Positions 34,322 to 43,923 of a stretch of 64,000 nucleotides of DNA are shown here, one piece after another (the stretch's first letter is position 1; each line of letters opens with the position of its first letter). The translations under genes and the position numbers were made by a program. Source of the stretch: Pseudoalteromonas sp. Z1A8 (lineage in GTDB: Bacteria > Pseudomonadota > Gammaproteobacteria > Enterobacterales > Alteromonadaceae); NCBI RefSeq assembly GCF_011378855.1, contig NZ_WTLB01000002.1, positions 124,001 through 188,000 on the forward strand, written 5' to 3'. Below the pieces are notes generated by a model. The model made no database searches, was not told where the DNA came from, and was given only the letters and a program-made list of their open reading frames with translations.

Positions 34322-35995
34322 TTAAAAAACAATTGATTTACCGCGCCCTGATGCTTCAGAAGCAGCATCTAATTTACCCTCTTTATTAATAATAACGTGT
34401 AAGTCACCAAAGTGTCTCTCGTCTATGGTGTAACCCATTTTTGTAAGCTCTGCTTTTACGCTATCGGTTAAACCTTTATGGGATCTAATTATATTTTTAG
34501 GCCATAGTTGGTGATGAAAACGAGGACTATTTACAACCTGCTCTGCACTCATATCAAACTCTATCGCATTTAAGATAGATTCGTACACAGAGCTAATAAT
34601 GGTTGTGCCACCAGGCGAACCTGTCACCATTTTAACGGTGTTGTCTTTAAGTAGTATTGTAGGCGTCATAGAACTCAACATACGCTTGTGTGGCTGTATT
34701 TCATTAGCTTTACCGCCTATTGCACCAAACACATTCATAACGCCTGGTTTGGCGCTAAAGTCGTCCATTTCATCATTTAAAATAAACCCTGCACCTTCAA
34801 CAACTACACCGCTACCAAACCCTAAGTTTATTGTGGTGGTATTTGCGACAGCGTTACCCATTTTATCAACGATTGAAAAGTGCGTAGTTTGCTCACTTTC
34901 TTTAAGGCCCGGTTTAATATTTTCGGTAGTCGAGATAGCGGTTAACGAAATGCCATTACTGCGCTCTTTGAGGTAGTTAATATTAGTTAACGCGTTTACT
35001 GGTACATCAAAAAAATCAGGATCGCCTAAATACTCTGCTCTATCTGCAAATACACGTTTACCTATTTCAGAAAGTAAGTGCACATACTGAGTCGAGTTAT
35101 GCGCTAAGCCTGCATTTGGTTTTTGTAACTCATACATTTTGAGCCACTGTAAAATAGCAATACCACCTGAACTCGGCGGTGGCGAAGTAAGTACTTCATA
35201 ACCATTCCAACTTGCTTTAATGGGTGTACGTGATTTAGCGGTATAATTTTTTAAATCATCTTGATTAATAATACCACCATGCAGGTGCATAAATTTAGCA
35301 ATAATATTTGCAGTCTCGCCTTTATAAAATCCATCTTGGCCGTTATCACGAATACGCTTTAGCGTTGCCGCTAGCTCGGGTTGCTTAAAGACTTTATTGG
35401 CTTTTACATCAGCAAAATATTTTTCGAAGTTTACATTTATTTTTTGCTCTTTTAGATGGGCTATATAATGGCTAACACCTTTTGCTAACTTAGGCGGAAC
35501 TACAAACCCTTGCTCAGCCAACGTTACAGCAGGCTGTACTAGTGTTTCCCACTTTAAAGTGCCATGCTTTTGATGTGCAAGCCACATACCCGCTACACTG
35601 CCAGGTACACCGCTTGCGTGAATGCCGTATATTGATTTGTTTGCAATAACATTACCTTGCTCATCTAAATACATATCACGATGAGCCGCTGTTGGCGCTG
35701 TTTCGCGATAATCTATAAAATCGCCTTTGCCATCTTTTTGAATAAGCATAAATCCCCCGCCGCCAATATTTCCGGCTTCAGGAAGCGTCACTGCAAGTAC
35801 AAATTGTGCCGTAATAGCTGCATCAACAGCATTACCGCCTTGCTCTAATATACTTTTAGCAGCATCGGCACTGAACGAGTCTGGCATTGCGACCGCGCTT
35901 TGCGCTAAAGGCTGCGCCAAAACACTAAAAGTAGTGAACTGTAAAACCAGTACACTTTTGACGATTAATTTACGTGGTGAAAAAAACAATCCCAT
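34322..35995 (-). CDS. ggt: Gamma-glutamyltransferase
   Basis: 557 aa. A signal peptide ends near VLAQ (about 28), so the enzyme is periplasmic. The autocatalytic cleavage site is intact: Gln369-Thr370 in EQTTHFSIVDKMGNA, Thr370 becoming the N-terminal nucleophile of the small subunit. LNDEMDDFS and SSMTPTI/GSPGG form the substrate pocket. It hydrolyses glutathione and transfers gamma-glutamyl groups. Start supported by AAGGA. Convergent with the Tim44-like gene. Confidence 0.94.
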   Translation of the reverse strand: MGLFFSPRKLIVKSVLVLQFTTFSVLAQPLAQSAVAMPDSFSADAAKSILEQGGNAVDAAITAQFVLAVTLPEAGNIGGGGFMLIQKDGKGDFIDYRETAPTAAHRDMYLDEQGNVIANKSIYGIHASGVPGSVAGMWLAHQKHGTLKWETLVQPAVTLAEQGFVVPPKLAKGVSHYIAHLKEQKINVNFEKYFADVKANKVFKQPELAATLKRIRDNGQDGFYKGETANIIAKFMHLHGGIINQDDLKNYTAKSRTPIKASWNGYEVLTSPPPSSGGIAILQWLKMYELQKPNAGLAHNSTQYVHLLSEIGKRVFADRAEYLGDPDFFDVPVNALTNINYLKERSNGISLTAISTTENIKPGLKESEQTTHFSIVDKMGNAVANTTTINLGFGSGVVVEGAGFILNDEMDDFSAKPGVMNVFGAIGGKANEIQPHKRMLSSMTPTILLKDNTVKMVTGSPGGTTIISSVYESILNAIEFDMSAEQVVNSPRFHHQLWPKNIIRSHKGLTDSVKAELTKMGYTIDERHFGDLHVIINKEGKLDAASEASGRGKSIVF

Positions 35996-36087
35996 ACAAC
36001 ATCCTTAATTTATTATTTTTGTTGCCCATATTAATGCACGTCACTTAAGGACAGGTCAATCTTTATGCTGTTGATATTTAATCATCT

Positions 36088-36630
36088 TCAAACGTTTTTT
36101 GAATAAAGTACCGCGGGTAAGTCGCCTTGCTCATCTGTATGTATATAATTTTTTATAAATTGCAGGCCTAACTTTTTCATTATTGTTATAGAGGCCGTAT
36201 TATCTTTTAGTGCAGTTGCGCTTATCGCCTTAACGTCATCTTGCTTAATGAGTTCATCACATAATGCTATAGCCGCCTCGGTTGCATAACCATGCCCCCA
36301 ACTCGCTTGTTTAAAGCGCCAACCTATTTCAATATCGCTGTAATTTGGTGCATCACTAAAGAAATTCATAGGTCTTATTAATACCCAGCCAATAAATGTA
36401 TTGGTTTGCTTTAGAGTGATACTCCACAGCCCCCAGCCTTTTAGCTCATTTCGATATGCGAGCATACGAGGCACTCCCTCATTTTTTATTTGTTCTAAAG
36501 AGGTAGGTACACCTCGCGTTAAATACTGCATTACGGCGGGGTCTTGGTCGAGTTCAAATAATTGAGGCCAATCGTGCTCATTCATTAATTTAAAATTTAA
36601 TCGTTTTGTTACGGGGGCGTTCATTTTCAT
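36088..36630 (-). CDS. GNAT acetyltransferase, RimJ/RimL type
   Basis: 180 aa. GNAT fold with IEIGWRFKQASWGHGYATEAAIALCDEL (acetyl-CoA loop about 108-120) and ALKDNTASITIMKKLGLQFIK. Distinct from the acetyltransferase at 20563-21072. The substrate is unknown. Divergent from the small lipoprotein gene across only 51 nt. Confidence 0.85.
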   Translation of the reverse strand: MKMNAPVTKRLNFKLMNEHDWPQLFELDQDPAVMQYLTRGVPTSLEQIKNEGVPRMLAYRNELKGWGLWSITLKQTNTFIGWVLIRPMNFFSDAPNYSDIEIGWRFKQASWGHGYATEAAIALCDELIKQDDVKAISATALKDNTASITIMKKLGLQFIKNYIHTDEQGDLPAVLYSKNV

Positions 36631-36681
36631 TGTTGTATAGTCTGCCTCGAATTAATTATCAGTCTCTAAAGGAGATAGCAC

Positions 36682-37047
36682 ATGAATAAATTAGCAGGTT
36701 TAGCTTTATTAGGCACTTTAATTACATTAACTGGTTGTGAAGATGCCAACGAAGTAAAAGAAGATGCAAAAGATAAAAGCGCACAAATGCAAGAAAAGCT
36801 TGGTGATGCATGGAACGACGTTAAAGAGACAACTAACGATCTTAAAAATGATGAGTCTTTAAACGAGCTATTAGAGCAAAGTAAAACAATGGGCTTAGAC
36901 ATGTACGACGACGGCAAAGAGATTGCGGTTGATGCATGGATTAAAAGCAAAGAAGCTGCTGGCGAGTTAACTGAAAAAACTAAGCAGAAAGCGCAAGAAA
37001 TTGCTGACGAAATTGAGCAAGCGCGTAAAGAACATAACGAAGGTTAA
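36682..37047 (+). CDS. Small lipoprotein with long amphipathic helices
   Basis: 121 aa. The lipobox LTGC places the acylated Cys at residue 19. The mature part (about 100 aa) is highly charged, Lys/Glu/Asp-rich and helical, resembling coiled-coil or LEA/YtxH-like stress proteins. No function is assigned. GGAGATAGCAC precedes the ATG. A strong terminator follows. Confidence 0.75.
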   Translation: MNKLAGLALLGTLITLTGCEDANEVKEDAKDKSAQMQEKLGDAWNDVKETTNDLKNDESLNELLEQSKTMGLDMYDDGKEIAVDAWIKSKEAAGELTEKTKQKAQEIADEIEQARKEHNEG

Positions 37048-37063
37048 TTTAACTTTCGATAAT

Positions 37064-37093
37064 AAAAAAGGAAAGCCTCGGCTTTCCTTTTTT
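37064..37093. terminator. Terminator after the lipoprotein gene
   Basis: AAAAAAGGAAAGC (37064-37076), CTCG loop, GCTTTCCTTTTTT (37081-37093): a 13-bp perfect stem lying between convergent genes. Confidence 0.9.
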
Positions 37094-37150
37094 GTTTTAA
37101 GCAGTTTAGCCCTGACATGTGTTTACATATTTAGGGCTTATAAGCTCAAA

Positions 37151-38362
37151 TTAACCTTTGTACTTACTCATAACTAAAGTCGCGTTTGTGCCACCAAAGC
37201 CAAAGCTATTAGACATTACAGTATTTAACTCAACATCACGACGTTCAGTAATAATATCTAAACCTGCCGCTTGCTCATCTAGCTCATCAATATTAATTGA
37301 AGGCGCTACAAAGCTGTGCTCTAGCATTAATAATGAAAAGATAGCTTCGTGAACACCTGCAGCACCGAGAGCATGACCCGTCATTGCTTTAGTTGCGCTG
37401 ATCATTGGTGACTTACCACCAAACACTTCTTGAATCGCACCAAGCTCTTTAACGTCGCCTACAGGTGTAGATGTACCATGCGTGTTTAGGTAATCAATGC
37501 TGTCTACATCTTGCATAGCTTGGCGCATACAACGTGCTGCACCTTCGCCAGATGGAGCAACCATGTCGTAGCCATCTGATGTTGCACCGTAGCCAACAAT
37601 TTCAGCGTAAATGTGCGCGCCACGTGCAAGTGCATGTTCAAGTTCTTCAACTACAACAATACCGCCGCCGCCAGAGATAACAAAACCATCGCGGTTTGCA
37701 TCGTATGTACGAGACGCTTTTTCTGGTGTTTCGTTGTACTTAGTAGAAAGTGCGCCCATAGCGTCAAATTCCATTGCCAATGTCCAGTGTAGTTCTTCAC
37801 CGCCACCAGCAAAAACAACATCTTGCTTACCTAATTGAATTTGTTCTACTGCATTACCAATACAATGCGCAGATGTTGCACATGCAGAGCTAATCGAGTA
37901 GTTAACACCTTTAATTTTAAAGGGTGTTGCTAAACAAGCAGATGTAGTGCTCGCCATAGTACGTGGAACCATATAAGGCCCTACGCGTTTTACGCCTTTT
38001 TCACGTAAAATATCAGCTGCTTCTACTTGCCACTTAGACGAACCACCGCCAGAGCCAACAATAATACCCGTGCGCTCATTTGATACTTGGTCGTCAGTCA
38101 AACCTGAGTCTTCAATTGCTTGAGTCATAGAAATATAAGAGTAAGCAGCAGCATCACCCATAAAGCGCATTGCTTTACGGTCAACATGTGCTTTAACGTC
38201 AATATCAATTTTACCCGATACGTTACTACGTAACTTATAATCGGCAAATTCTTGGTTAAAAGCGATACCGCTTTTGCCCGTTTTTAACGATTCTAATACT
38301 TCTTCTTTGTTGTTACCGATACTTGATACAACACCGATACCTGTAATTACAGCTCTTCTCAT
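37151..38362 (-). CDS. fabB: Beta-ketoacyl-ACP synthase I
   Basis: 403 aa (E. coli FabB 406). The start is the ATG opening [18 protein letters not shown]; a frame extending 11 codons upstream is not credible because it runs into the leader. The catalytic triad is Cys161 (SSACATSAH), His295 ([11 protein letters not shown]) and His330 (GHALGAAG), with Lys325. It elongates acyl-ACPs and is essential for unsaturated fatty acid synthesis. Upstream lie FabR- and FadR-like sites, as in enteric fabA/fabB. Confidence 0.94.
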   Translation of the reverse strand: MRRAVITGIGVVSSIGNNKEEVLESLKTGKSGIAFNQEFADYKLRSNVSGKIDIDVKAHVDRKAMRFMGDAAAYSYISMTQAIEDSGLTDDQVSNERTGIIVGSGGGSSKWQVEAADILREKGVKRVGPYMVPRTMASTTSACLATPFKIKGVNYSISSACATSAHCIGNAVEQIQLGKQDVVFAGGGEELHWTLAMEFDAMGALSTKYNETPEKASRTYDANRDGFVISGGGGIVVVEELEHALARGAHIYAEIVGYGATSDGYDMVAPSGEGAARCMRQAMQDVDSIDYLNTHGTSTPVGDVKELGAIQEVFGGKSPMISATKAMTGHALGAAGVHEAIFSLLMLEHSFVAPSINIDELDEQAAGLDIITERRDVELNTVMSNSFGFGGTNATLVMSKYKG

Positions 38363-38398
38363 GGGTAATTCCCTTAGCTTAATACTTAATTGCATTCT

Positions 38399-38427
38399 AT
38401 TTTACGCGAATTTAATCACCTAAGTGG
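38399..38427 (-). promoter_or_regulatory. Predicted fabB promoter
   Basis: Minus strand: -10 TAAAAT (38399-38404), 17-nt spacer, poor -35 CCACTT (38422-38427). The weak -35 overlaps the FadR-like site, the arrangement expected of a promoter that needs an activator. Confidence 0.45.
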
Positions 38428-38438
38428 TCAGCTTTCTA
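38422..38438 (-). promoter_or_regulatory. FadR-like site at fabB
   Basis: Plus-strand AAGTGGTCAGCTTTCT contains the TGGTCnG half of the FadR motif and agrees with the E. coli fabA site at about 11 of 16 positions as I recall it. It covers the -35, fitting activation. Confidence 0.45.
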
Positions 38439-38455
38439 GCGTACACTTGTACTCT
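38438..38455. promoter_or_regulatory. FabR-like operator of fabB
   Basis: AGCGTACACTTGTACTCT closely resembles the E. coli fabA/fabB FabR operator (AGCGTACACGTGTTAGCT at fabA). Its core GTACA-CT-TGTAC (38441-38452) is a perfect palindrome. It directly abuts the FadR-like site. Confidence 0.65.
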
Positions 38456-38541
38456 GAACTGCTAGCATATAAATAACGCCAGACTATTTCAAAGAAAACC
38501 CGTAAAATAATTAAAAAATATATCCATAAATTTAAAAAATC

Positions 38542-40551
38542 ATGATTAAAAACGCACATAGTCACTTTAATAATTTAGGTAAACCTTTGACTAATGACTC
38601 CGGTGATATTTATTTTTCTAATGTCGATGGCTTAGCTCAATCGCATTATGTGTTCTATGAGCAAAATAATATAGATGCACGATTACAAAATCATGACCAA
38701 GCACATTTTGTTATTGCCGAGACCGGCTTTGGCACAGGTTTAAACTTTTTAAATACATGGCAACGCTTTACTGACCACCTTAAGCGGATGCAAGTTCAAA
38801 ATGAATGTGAAAAAAGTGTAAAACGCTTACACTTTATTTCGTTTGAAAAACACCCTTTAACCGTGAACGACTTAAAACAAGCATTAACCGCTTGGCCTAC
38901 TTTAAGTCATTTAAGCGAGCAATTAGCAGCAAACTACCCTATTAACTTAGAGGGGTGCCACCGGCTCGAATTTAATAATGGCACTGTTGTTCTCGATTTA
39001 TATTTTGGGGATGCTTTAGAATCCATACAGGCAATGAGCTACCCGCAAACAGGAATTGTTGATGCCTGGTATTTAAATGGGCTTGAGCCAAGTAAAAATC
39101 CTGATATGTGGCAGCAAAGTTTATTTAACTCCATGGCTGATATAACAAGAGCTAATGCAACCTTATCGACTTTTACTGCCGCTGACTTTGTTCAACGAGG
39201 ATTAATAGAAGCTGGCTTTAGTGCTGAAAAAGCCAAAAATTTTAATCAAAAAGAAAATATGCTTATTGGCCAACTTAAACAGACTAATAACGCTCAATCA
39301 ACCCCCGCTTATTTCAATCAAGATAGCAGCGCATTAAAAAACGTAGCTGTAATAGGTGGCGGTATTGCCAGTAGCTGTATTTTATATAGCTTGGCAAAAC
39401 GTGGCATAACAAGCCAATTATTCTGCCAAGATGAAAAGCCCGCTATGGGTGCATCGCATAATGTGCAAGGCGCTATTTACCCTCACCTACAAGCTAAAAA
39501 CTCGCCGCACAGCGAATTGTTTGCACATAGTTTTTTATACGCCAAACGCCTATATAACAATTTACTTAGCAGCGGTTTTAATTTTGATTACGATTGGTGC
39601 GGCGTATTACAACACGCAGTAAAAAAACCTCTCGCTGATAAGCACGAAAACTTAGCACAAAAGCAACTGTGGCCAACCCAGCTAATGCGTAACGTAACCG
39701 CAGAGCAAGGCGATGAAATAGCCGGCGTAACGACAGGTTATTCAGGCGTGTTTTTTGAACAAGGCGGCTGGGTTAACCCGCCACAATTAGTAAACGCTAT
39801 GCTAAGCGCTGCAAATAGCATAAGCCCATTTAAAAGCCTATTTAACTGCAATATAAAGCAGCTTAAAAAAACTGATAGCGGTTGGTTTTTATTAACGAAT
39901 AATGAGCTGTTAGGCCCTTTTAGCGATGTAATTATTTGTGCAGGCGAGCACAGCGATGCATTTGAGCAAACAAAAGCGCTGCCAATAGTAGGCGTTCGCG
40001 GTCAGGTTTCACATATTGAGGCAAGTGAGCAATCACGCAAACTTAAAACAGTGCTATGCCATAAAGGGTATTTTACACCGGCTTATTTAGATCATCACTG
40101 TATGGGTGCCACATTTGAAAAAAACACTAAAAGCCGCCAGGTTACAGCGCTCGACAACCAATTAAACCAAGAGCAACTACTTAGCTTTTATCAGCAAAGT
40201 GAATTTGCCTCCACTCTTGGCAATATAACCTCGGCAAAAGCGGCTGTTCGCTGCACATTTATAGATCACCTACCAATGGCAGGGCAATGGTGCGAGCAAA
40301 GTGATTACACTATGGCTTTTGCTAATCTACGTTTAGGTAAACGCTATCGGTACGAGCAACTTAATAAACCACAACAAGGCCTGCATATCTTTACCGGTTT
40401 TGGTGCTCGCGCGTTGTGTAGCGCACCGCTAAGTGCAGACCACCTCGTAAGTTGTTTAAATAACGAACCCCGCCCATTAAGCGAACGTGTAAGCCAAGCG
40501 ATTCATCCTGCACGATTTATAGTGCGAGACTTAATTCGTAATAAAATTTAA
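38542..40551 (+). CDS. mnmC: Bifunctional tRNA (mnm5s2U34) methyltransferase / FAD-dependent demodification enzyme
   Basis: 669 aa (E. coli MnmC 668). The N-terminal methyltransferase domain (about 1-250) has ETGFGTGLNFLNTW as its SAM loop. The FAD-dependent oxidoreductase domain starts with the dinucleotide-binding VAVIGGGIASSCILYSLAKRG (about 268-288) and ends with FTGFGARALCSAPLSADHL. It completes the mnm5 modification of tRNA wobble uridine 34. Divergent from fabB, sharing a 179-nt control region. Confidence 0.95.
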   Translation: MIKNAHSHFNNLGKPLTNDSGDIYFSNVDGLAQSHYVFYEQNNIDARLQNHDQAHFVIAETGFGTGLNFLNTWQRFTDHLKRMQVQNECEKSVKRLHFISFEKHPLTVNDLKQALTAWPTLSHLSEQLAANYPINLEGCHRLEFNNGTVVLDLYFGDALESIQAMSYPQTGIVDAWYLNGLEPSKNPDMWQQSLFNSMADITRANATLSTFTAADFVQRGLIEAGFSAEKAKNFNQKENMLIGQLKQTNNAQSTPAYFNQDSSALKNVAVIGGGIASSCILYSLAKRGITSQLFCQDEKPAMGASHNVQGAIYPHLQAKNSPHSELFAHSFLYAKRLYNNLLSSGFNFDYDWCGVLQHAVKKPLADKHENLAQKQLWPTQLMRNVTAEQGDEIAGVTTGYSGVFFEQGGWVNPPQLVNAMLSAANSISPFKSLFNCNIKQLKKTDSGWFLLTNNELLGPFSDVIICAGEHSDAFEQTKALPIVGVRGQVSHIEASEQSRKLKTVLCHKGYFTPAYLDHHCMGATFEKNTKSRQVTALDNQLNQEQLLSFYQQSEFASTLGNITSAKAAVRCTFIDHLPMAGQWCEQSDYTMAFANLRLGKRYRYEQLNKPQQGLHIFTGFGARALCSAPLSADHLVSCLNNEPRPLSERVSQAIHPARFIVRDLIRNKI

Positions 40552-40618
40552 ATGACATTGGTGCTTATTCAGGTAAAATAAGTACCAATAAAAGGAATTT
40601 ATTACTCAAAGGACTCTA

Positions 40619-40942
40619 ATGAAAACTTTAGCATGTTTAATCATATTGCTATGCACTCTATCGTTTAACGTACTCAGCCAAAACGTCACTGAAATCCCAC
40701 TTCCTGAAGAGTTTGTTACAACGATGGACGTAGCAAGCGAATACCCAATAGTACGTACTGGTTATTTAACCGATTCAATTTCTGATATCACTCGCTTTTA
40801 TCAGCAAAAATTAGGTGAACCTTTAAAAACAAATGGCAATAGTACATATCGCACTTTGTTTTATAATTACCAAGAACGTAAAGTCCGTATTAGTCTATAC
40901 CGCCGTAGTTATGTGACCGAAGTGAGTATAATGATTGACTAA
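40619..40942 (+). CDS. Small exported protein, unknown
   Basis: 107 aa. Signal peptide MKTLACLIILLCTLSFNVLS, cleaved near residue 20, then a soluble domain of about 85 residues with PEEFVTTMDVASEYPIV and YQQKLGEPLKTNGNSTYRTLFYNYQERKVRISLYRR. Probably periplasmic. No family recognised. 67 nt after mnmC. Confidence 0.7.
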   Translation: MKTLACLIILLCTLSFNVLSQNVTEIPLPEEFVTTMDVASEYPIVRTGYLTDSISDITRFYQQKLGEPLKTNGNSTYRTLFYNYQERKVRISLYRRSYVTEVSIMID

Positions 40943-41124
40943 AATGTTCTAAAGAACGCGATAAAAACAACTAATTTTAATGCTCAGTTAAGCATCGTAT
41001 TTTTATTAAAGTATTTTTTGAAATTAGCTCATTTAAACTCATTTTTACCCTTTAAAAATTATCCCCTACCCCAAGGTCTGTTTGTAAGCACATTACTTTT
41101 ACTATTTATTGGAAGGAGTTAATT

Positions 41125-41760
41125 ATGAGTAAGACCCTAATTATTGGCGCAAGCGGACAAATAGGTAAAATGACAACTGAGCTACTTTTAGAAAATGAGC
41201 AAAATGTTGTGGCATTAGTGCGCGACAAAAATAAGTTAAGCGATTTAAACAGCTCTTTTTTAACTATTGTTGAGCAAGATCTTGAAGGCGATTTTGGCGA
41301 TGCAATGAAAGGCTGTGACCAAGTAATTTTTGCTGCTGGTTCTGGTGGAAGTACAGGCGATGATAAAACTGTACTCATTGATTTATGGGCTGCAACAAAA
41401 GCAGCTACATTTGCAAAAGAGCACGGCGTTAATCACTTTATTATGGTCAGTTCAATTGGTGCAGACGATCCAGATTCGATTCAAGGTGATTTAAAACCTT
41501 ACTTAGTAGCAAAACACATGGCCGACGAGCACTTAATAAATAGTGGCTTAAATTACACTATTGTTCGCCCAGGTACATTGACTGACGAAAGCGCATCAAT
41601 GCAAGTAACAACGCAGCGACCAAGTGACCGCTCAAAAGCTAAAATTAGCCGCGAAAACGTAGCCAATGCTTTATTACATATTGCGACTAACTCATTTATT
41701 AGCAATCGAATTTTTGAGTTATTTGATGGCGACAAGCCAATTAAAGCCGCTGTTAAATAA
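41125..41760 (+). CDS. Atypical SDR / NAD(P)-binding protein
   Basis: 211 aa. Rossmann fold with GASGQIG (8-14), VALVRDKNKL, FAAGSGG and FIMVSSIGADDPDS, then HMADEHLINSGLNYTIVRPGTLTDE. It resembles the YwnB/YhfK group of atypical short-chain dehydrogenases that lack the usual YxxxK pair. Probable NADPH-dependent reductase or sensor; substrate unknown. GGAAGGAG precedes the ATG. Confidence 0.87.
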   Translation: MSKTLIIGASGQIGKMTTELLLENEQNVVALVRDKNKLSDLNSSFLTIVEQDLEGDFGDAMKGCDQVIFAAGSGGSTGDDKTVLIDLWAATKAATFAKEHGVNHFIMVSSIGADDPDSIQGDLKPYLVAKHMADEHLINSGLNYTIVRPGTLTDESASMQVTTQRPSDRSKAKISRENVANALLHIATNSFISNRIFELFDGDKPIKAAVK

Positions 41761-41766
41761 GCTTTA

Positions 41767-41923
41767 ATACCAATTTAATTAAACATATGAACAATTATTA
41801 CAAAGAATATGTAATTCATCGATAAGGCAAAAAATTACAGTATAGTCGCTCTATATCAGTAACTTTTTGGCGCAATGAATTATTTAATCCGCTTAAATAA
41901 TTTATGTTTAATAAAATTAAATT
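41767..41923. repeat. MITE-like intergenic element, ATACCAAT type
   Basis: It begins ATACCAATTT (41767-41776), sharing ATACCAATT with the element at 10145. AATTTAATTAAACAT at the left (41772-41786) is mirrored imperfectly by ATGTTTAATAAAATTAAATT at the right (41904-41923). Internal sequence is unlike the first element. No coding capacity; it fills the gap between convergent genes. Element status is inference. Confidence 0.4.
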
Positions 41924-41939
41924 TACTCCACTAAGCAAA

Positions 41940-42698
41940 TTAGTGGAGTAATATTTTTATACCTTGCCAACCAAGTTGTAGCGTTAATAACGTTAAAACT
42001 ATCCTAAAAATATGCTTAAATTTATCCCCAGACATCCTTTTAAGTAATTTAATTCCGAACCAAGTTCCTACTGCGCCACTTATTACCATGGCAATTACAA
42101 GCGGTATCCATTGCCAAAAACTAAAGCCAACAGCGCCATAAATTATCGCTTTTAATAAATGCTGCACACTCATAATGCTCGAAAACGTTGCCGTAAATTT
42201 TAACTTTTCATAGTTATTTATATATAAACAGCTACCAACTAATGGGCCACTTGCCCCCACAAACATAGAAATAAAAGTAGTAATGCAACCCGCGACCATA
42301 CGCCACACCTTAGAGGTTAATTTTATAGGTGGCGTTTTACCCCACAGTAAATAAATAACAAAAATAGCGACCACGAACTTCATTGCATCAAGCGATATAT
42401 CATTAATTACAAAACTAGATAACCCCGCCCCTACTAAGCCGCCTAACGCAAAATATACAAACATGCTTTTATCAATATGCTTAAAGCTGAGTAAAAACCT
42501 ATTTGCATTAGAGCCAAGCTGTACTAAACCATGCACAGGCACAACAACTGCCATTGGCATAAACGACGCCATAACAACAAGCAGCATTAATCCGCCACCA
42601 GCACCAAATGCAGCAGATATAAAAGAAGTAAAGCCAGCGGTGATCATTAACAATAAAAACAAAAATAAAGACATGCTGTCAGGAAATAAAAAATCCAT
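41940..42698 (-). CDS. TSUP family (TauE/SafE) membrane permease
   Basis: 252 aa with about 7-8 membrane helices. The two-fold repeat of the family is visible: GFTSFISAAFGAGGGLMLLVVMASFMP near the N-terminus and GCITTFISMFVGASGPLVG in the middle. Members export sulfite, sulfoacetate or related anions. Nothing nearby reveals the substrate. Confidence 0.88.
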   Translation of the reverse strand: MDFLFPDSMSLFLFLLLMITAGFTSFISAAFGAGGGLMLLVVMASFMPMAVVVPVHGLVQLGSNANRFLLSFKHIDKSMFVYFALGGLVGAGLSSFVINDISLDAMKFVVAIFVIYLLWGKTPPIKLTSKVWRMVAGCITTFISMFVGASGPLVGSCLYINNYEKLKFTATFSSIMSVQHLLKAIIYGAVGFSFWQWIPLVIAMVISGAVGTWFGIKLLKRMSGDKFKHIFRIVLTLLTLQLGWQGIKILLH

Positions 42699-42883
42699 AA
42701 AACTCCACTGCCTATTTAAGTACTTTCAAGTCGCAGTATTTAATAGTAAAAAAGGTACTAAACACATTTATAGCAACTTTATCAGCCTCTATCTCGTGCT
42801 ATGTACTATGTTGCGTTGTTTTTGCACTTTGTTTGCACATTTAACAAATATTATACATTCAACTTCATTACCGGATATTTTTG

Positions 42884-43888
42884 ATGAGAAGAATTAACAC
42901 ACCAATTTTGACACCGCTTGCAGTGTGTATACTTGCACTGGGTTTAGCTGCCTGTAACGGTAGCGATGCTGAAAGTACCGTCGTAACTGAAACAACCACC
43001 GATGAGGGAACTACAACAGATACTTCAACCGATTTTGTTGTAGAAGTCGACCCTTTTAACTTTGAAAGCGATGCGCTCATTTCATCAATTACCACTCAAA
43101 CATGTACGCTAAGTAATGGCGATGAAGCCTCATGCTACAAAATTGATATTGCCGGTGCGCCTTCAAATTACGAGATTGGTGTATTTTGCCCTCAAAATAT
43201 CACCTCAACAGCTGACGAAGCCGGTATTTGGTTTGACGGCACCGGTGAGGTTTACGATATAACCGGAGACTTTATTTTAAATCTACCTACATTATATAAC
43301 GATAGTCATTGGCAGCTATACGACGAAGGTACAGGCCTTGTAAATGTAACCGACACACAAGAATCGTGTGATGGCGCTGCACGTCCAAACGTAGAAGAAC
43401 AATACCAAAACCACTGCGTAGAATGCTCTATTGATTATGTTGATGGCGGTATATCAGAATCATTTTTAATTCCAATAACGCCTGTTGCAACCACTCAAAA
43501 TAGCAGTATTGGTAACGCCAATGTAGGTGTTGCTCTCAATGGTGTTGTACTTGCTGCACCCGCGCCTGTTGAGGCTATTTTAGGCGCATACACTATTGCA
43601 GCCTTTGATGATTGCGCTGGCCATATTAACTTAGTAGCAGGTTATCACTACCACGGTGAAGCAGGTTGTAGCCAAACACAAATTCAATCAGACGGTCATG
43701 CCGCCATGATGGGTTATGCACTCGATGGATTTGGTATATTTGGCATGCTTAACGAAGATGGATTAGAACCCACTGATTTAGACGAATGTAGAGGCCACAC
43801 CGACGATACACGCGGATACCACTACCATGCAGCCGATGTATCTGAAAACATGTTTATTGGTTGTTTTAAAGGTGCTACCGCAAGATAA
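42884..43888 (+). CDS. YHYH domain lipoprotein
   Basis: 334 aa. It starts at the ATG after a TTG (42881) that opens the same frame. Lipobox LAAC with the acylated Cys at about residue 24, then a Thr/Ser/Glu/Asp linker of about 30 residues. The body holds two YHYH copies (GYHYHGEAGC and RGYHYHAADV), and AGH...EC pairs that could bind metal through His. YHYH proteins are exported and of unknown function. 35 nt before the small Cys-rich gene, probably one transcript. Confidence 0.85.
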   Translation: MRRINTPILTPLAVCILALGLAACNGSDAESTVVTETTTDEGTTTDTSTDFVVEVDPFNFESDALISSITTQTCTLSNGDEASCYKIDIAGAPSNYEIGVFCPQNITSTADEAGIWFDGTGEVYDITGDFILNLPTLYNDSHWQLYDEGTGLVNVTDTQESCDGAARPNVEEQYQNHCVECSIDYVDGGISESFLIPITPVATTQNSSIGNANVGVALNGVVLAAPAPVEAILGAYTIAAFDDCAGHINLVAGYHYHGEAGCSQTQIQSDGHAAMMGYALDGFGIFGMLNEDGLEPTDLDECRGHTDDTRGYHYHAADVSENMFIGCFKGATAR

Positions 43889-43923
43889 CTCGCATTCTGG
43901 CCAAACAATTAACTGAGATACTA

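Noticed and set aside
34800-34890. Loss of the catalytic threonine in gamma-glutamyltransferase
   Set aside because: I first aligned the wrong Thr block; the nucleophile is Thr370 in EQTTHFS, which is present.
37151-38395. Longer FabB starting at 38395
   Set aside because: The family N-terminus MRRAVITG begins at 38362, and the extension would start within the leader with no ribosome site.
40943-41124. Possible terminator or small RNA in the gap after the exported protein
   Set aside because: Only a short GTTC-TAAA-GAAC palindrome is present with no U tract; nothing else is recognisable in the 182 nt.
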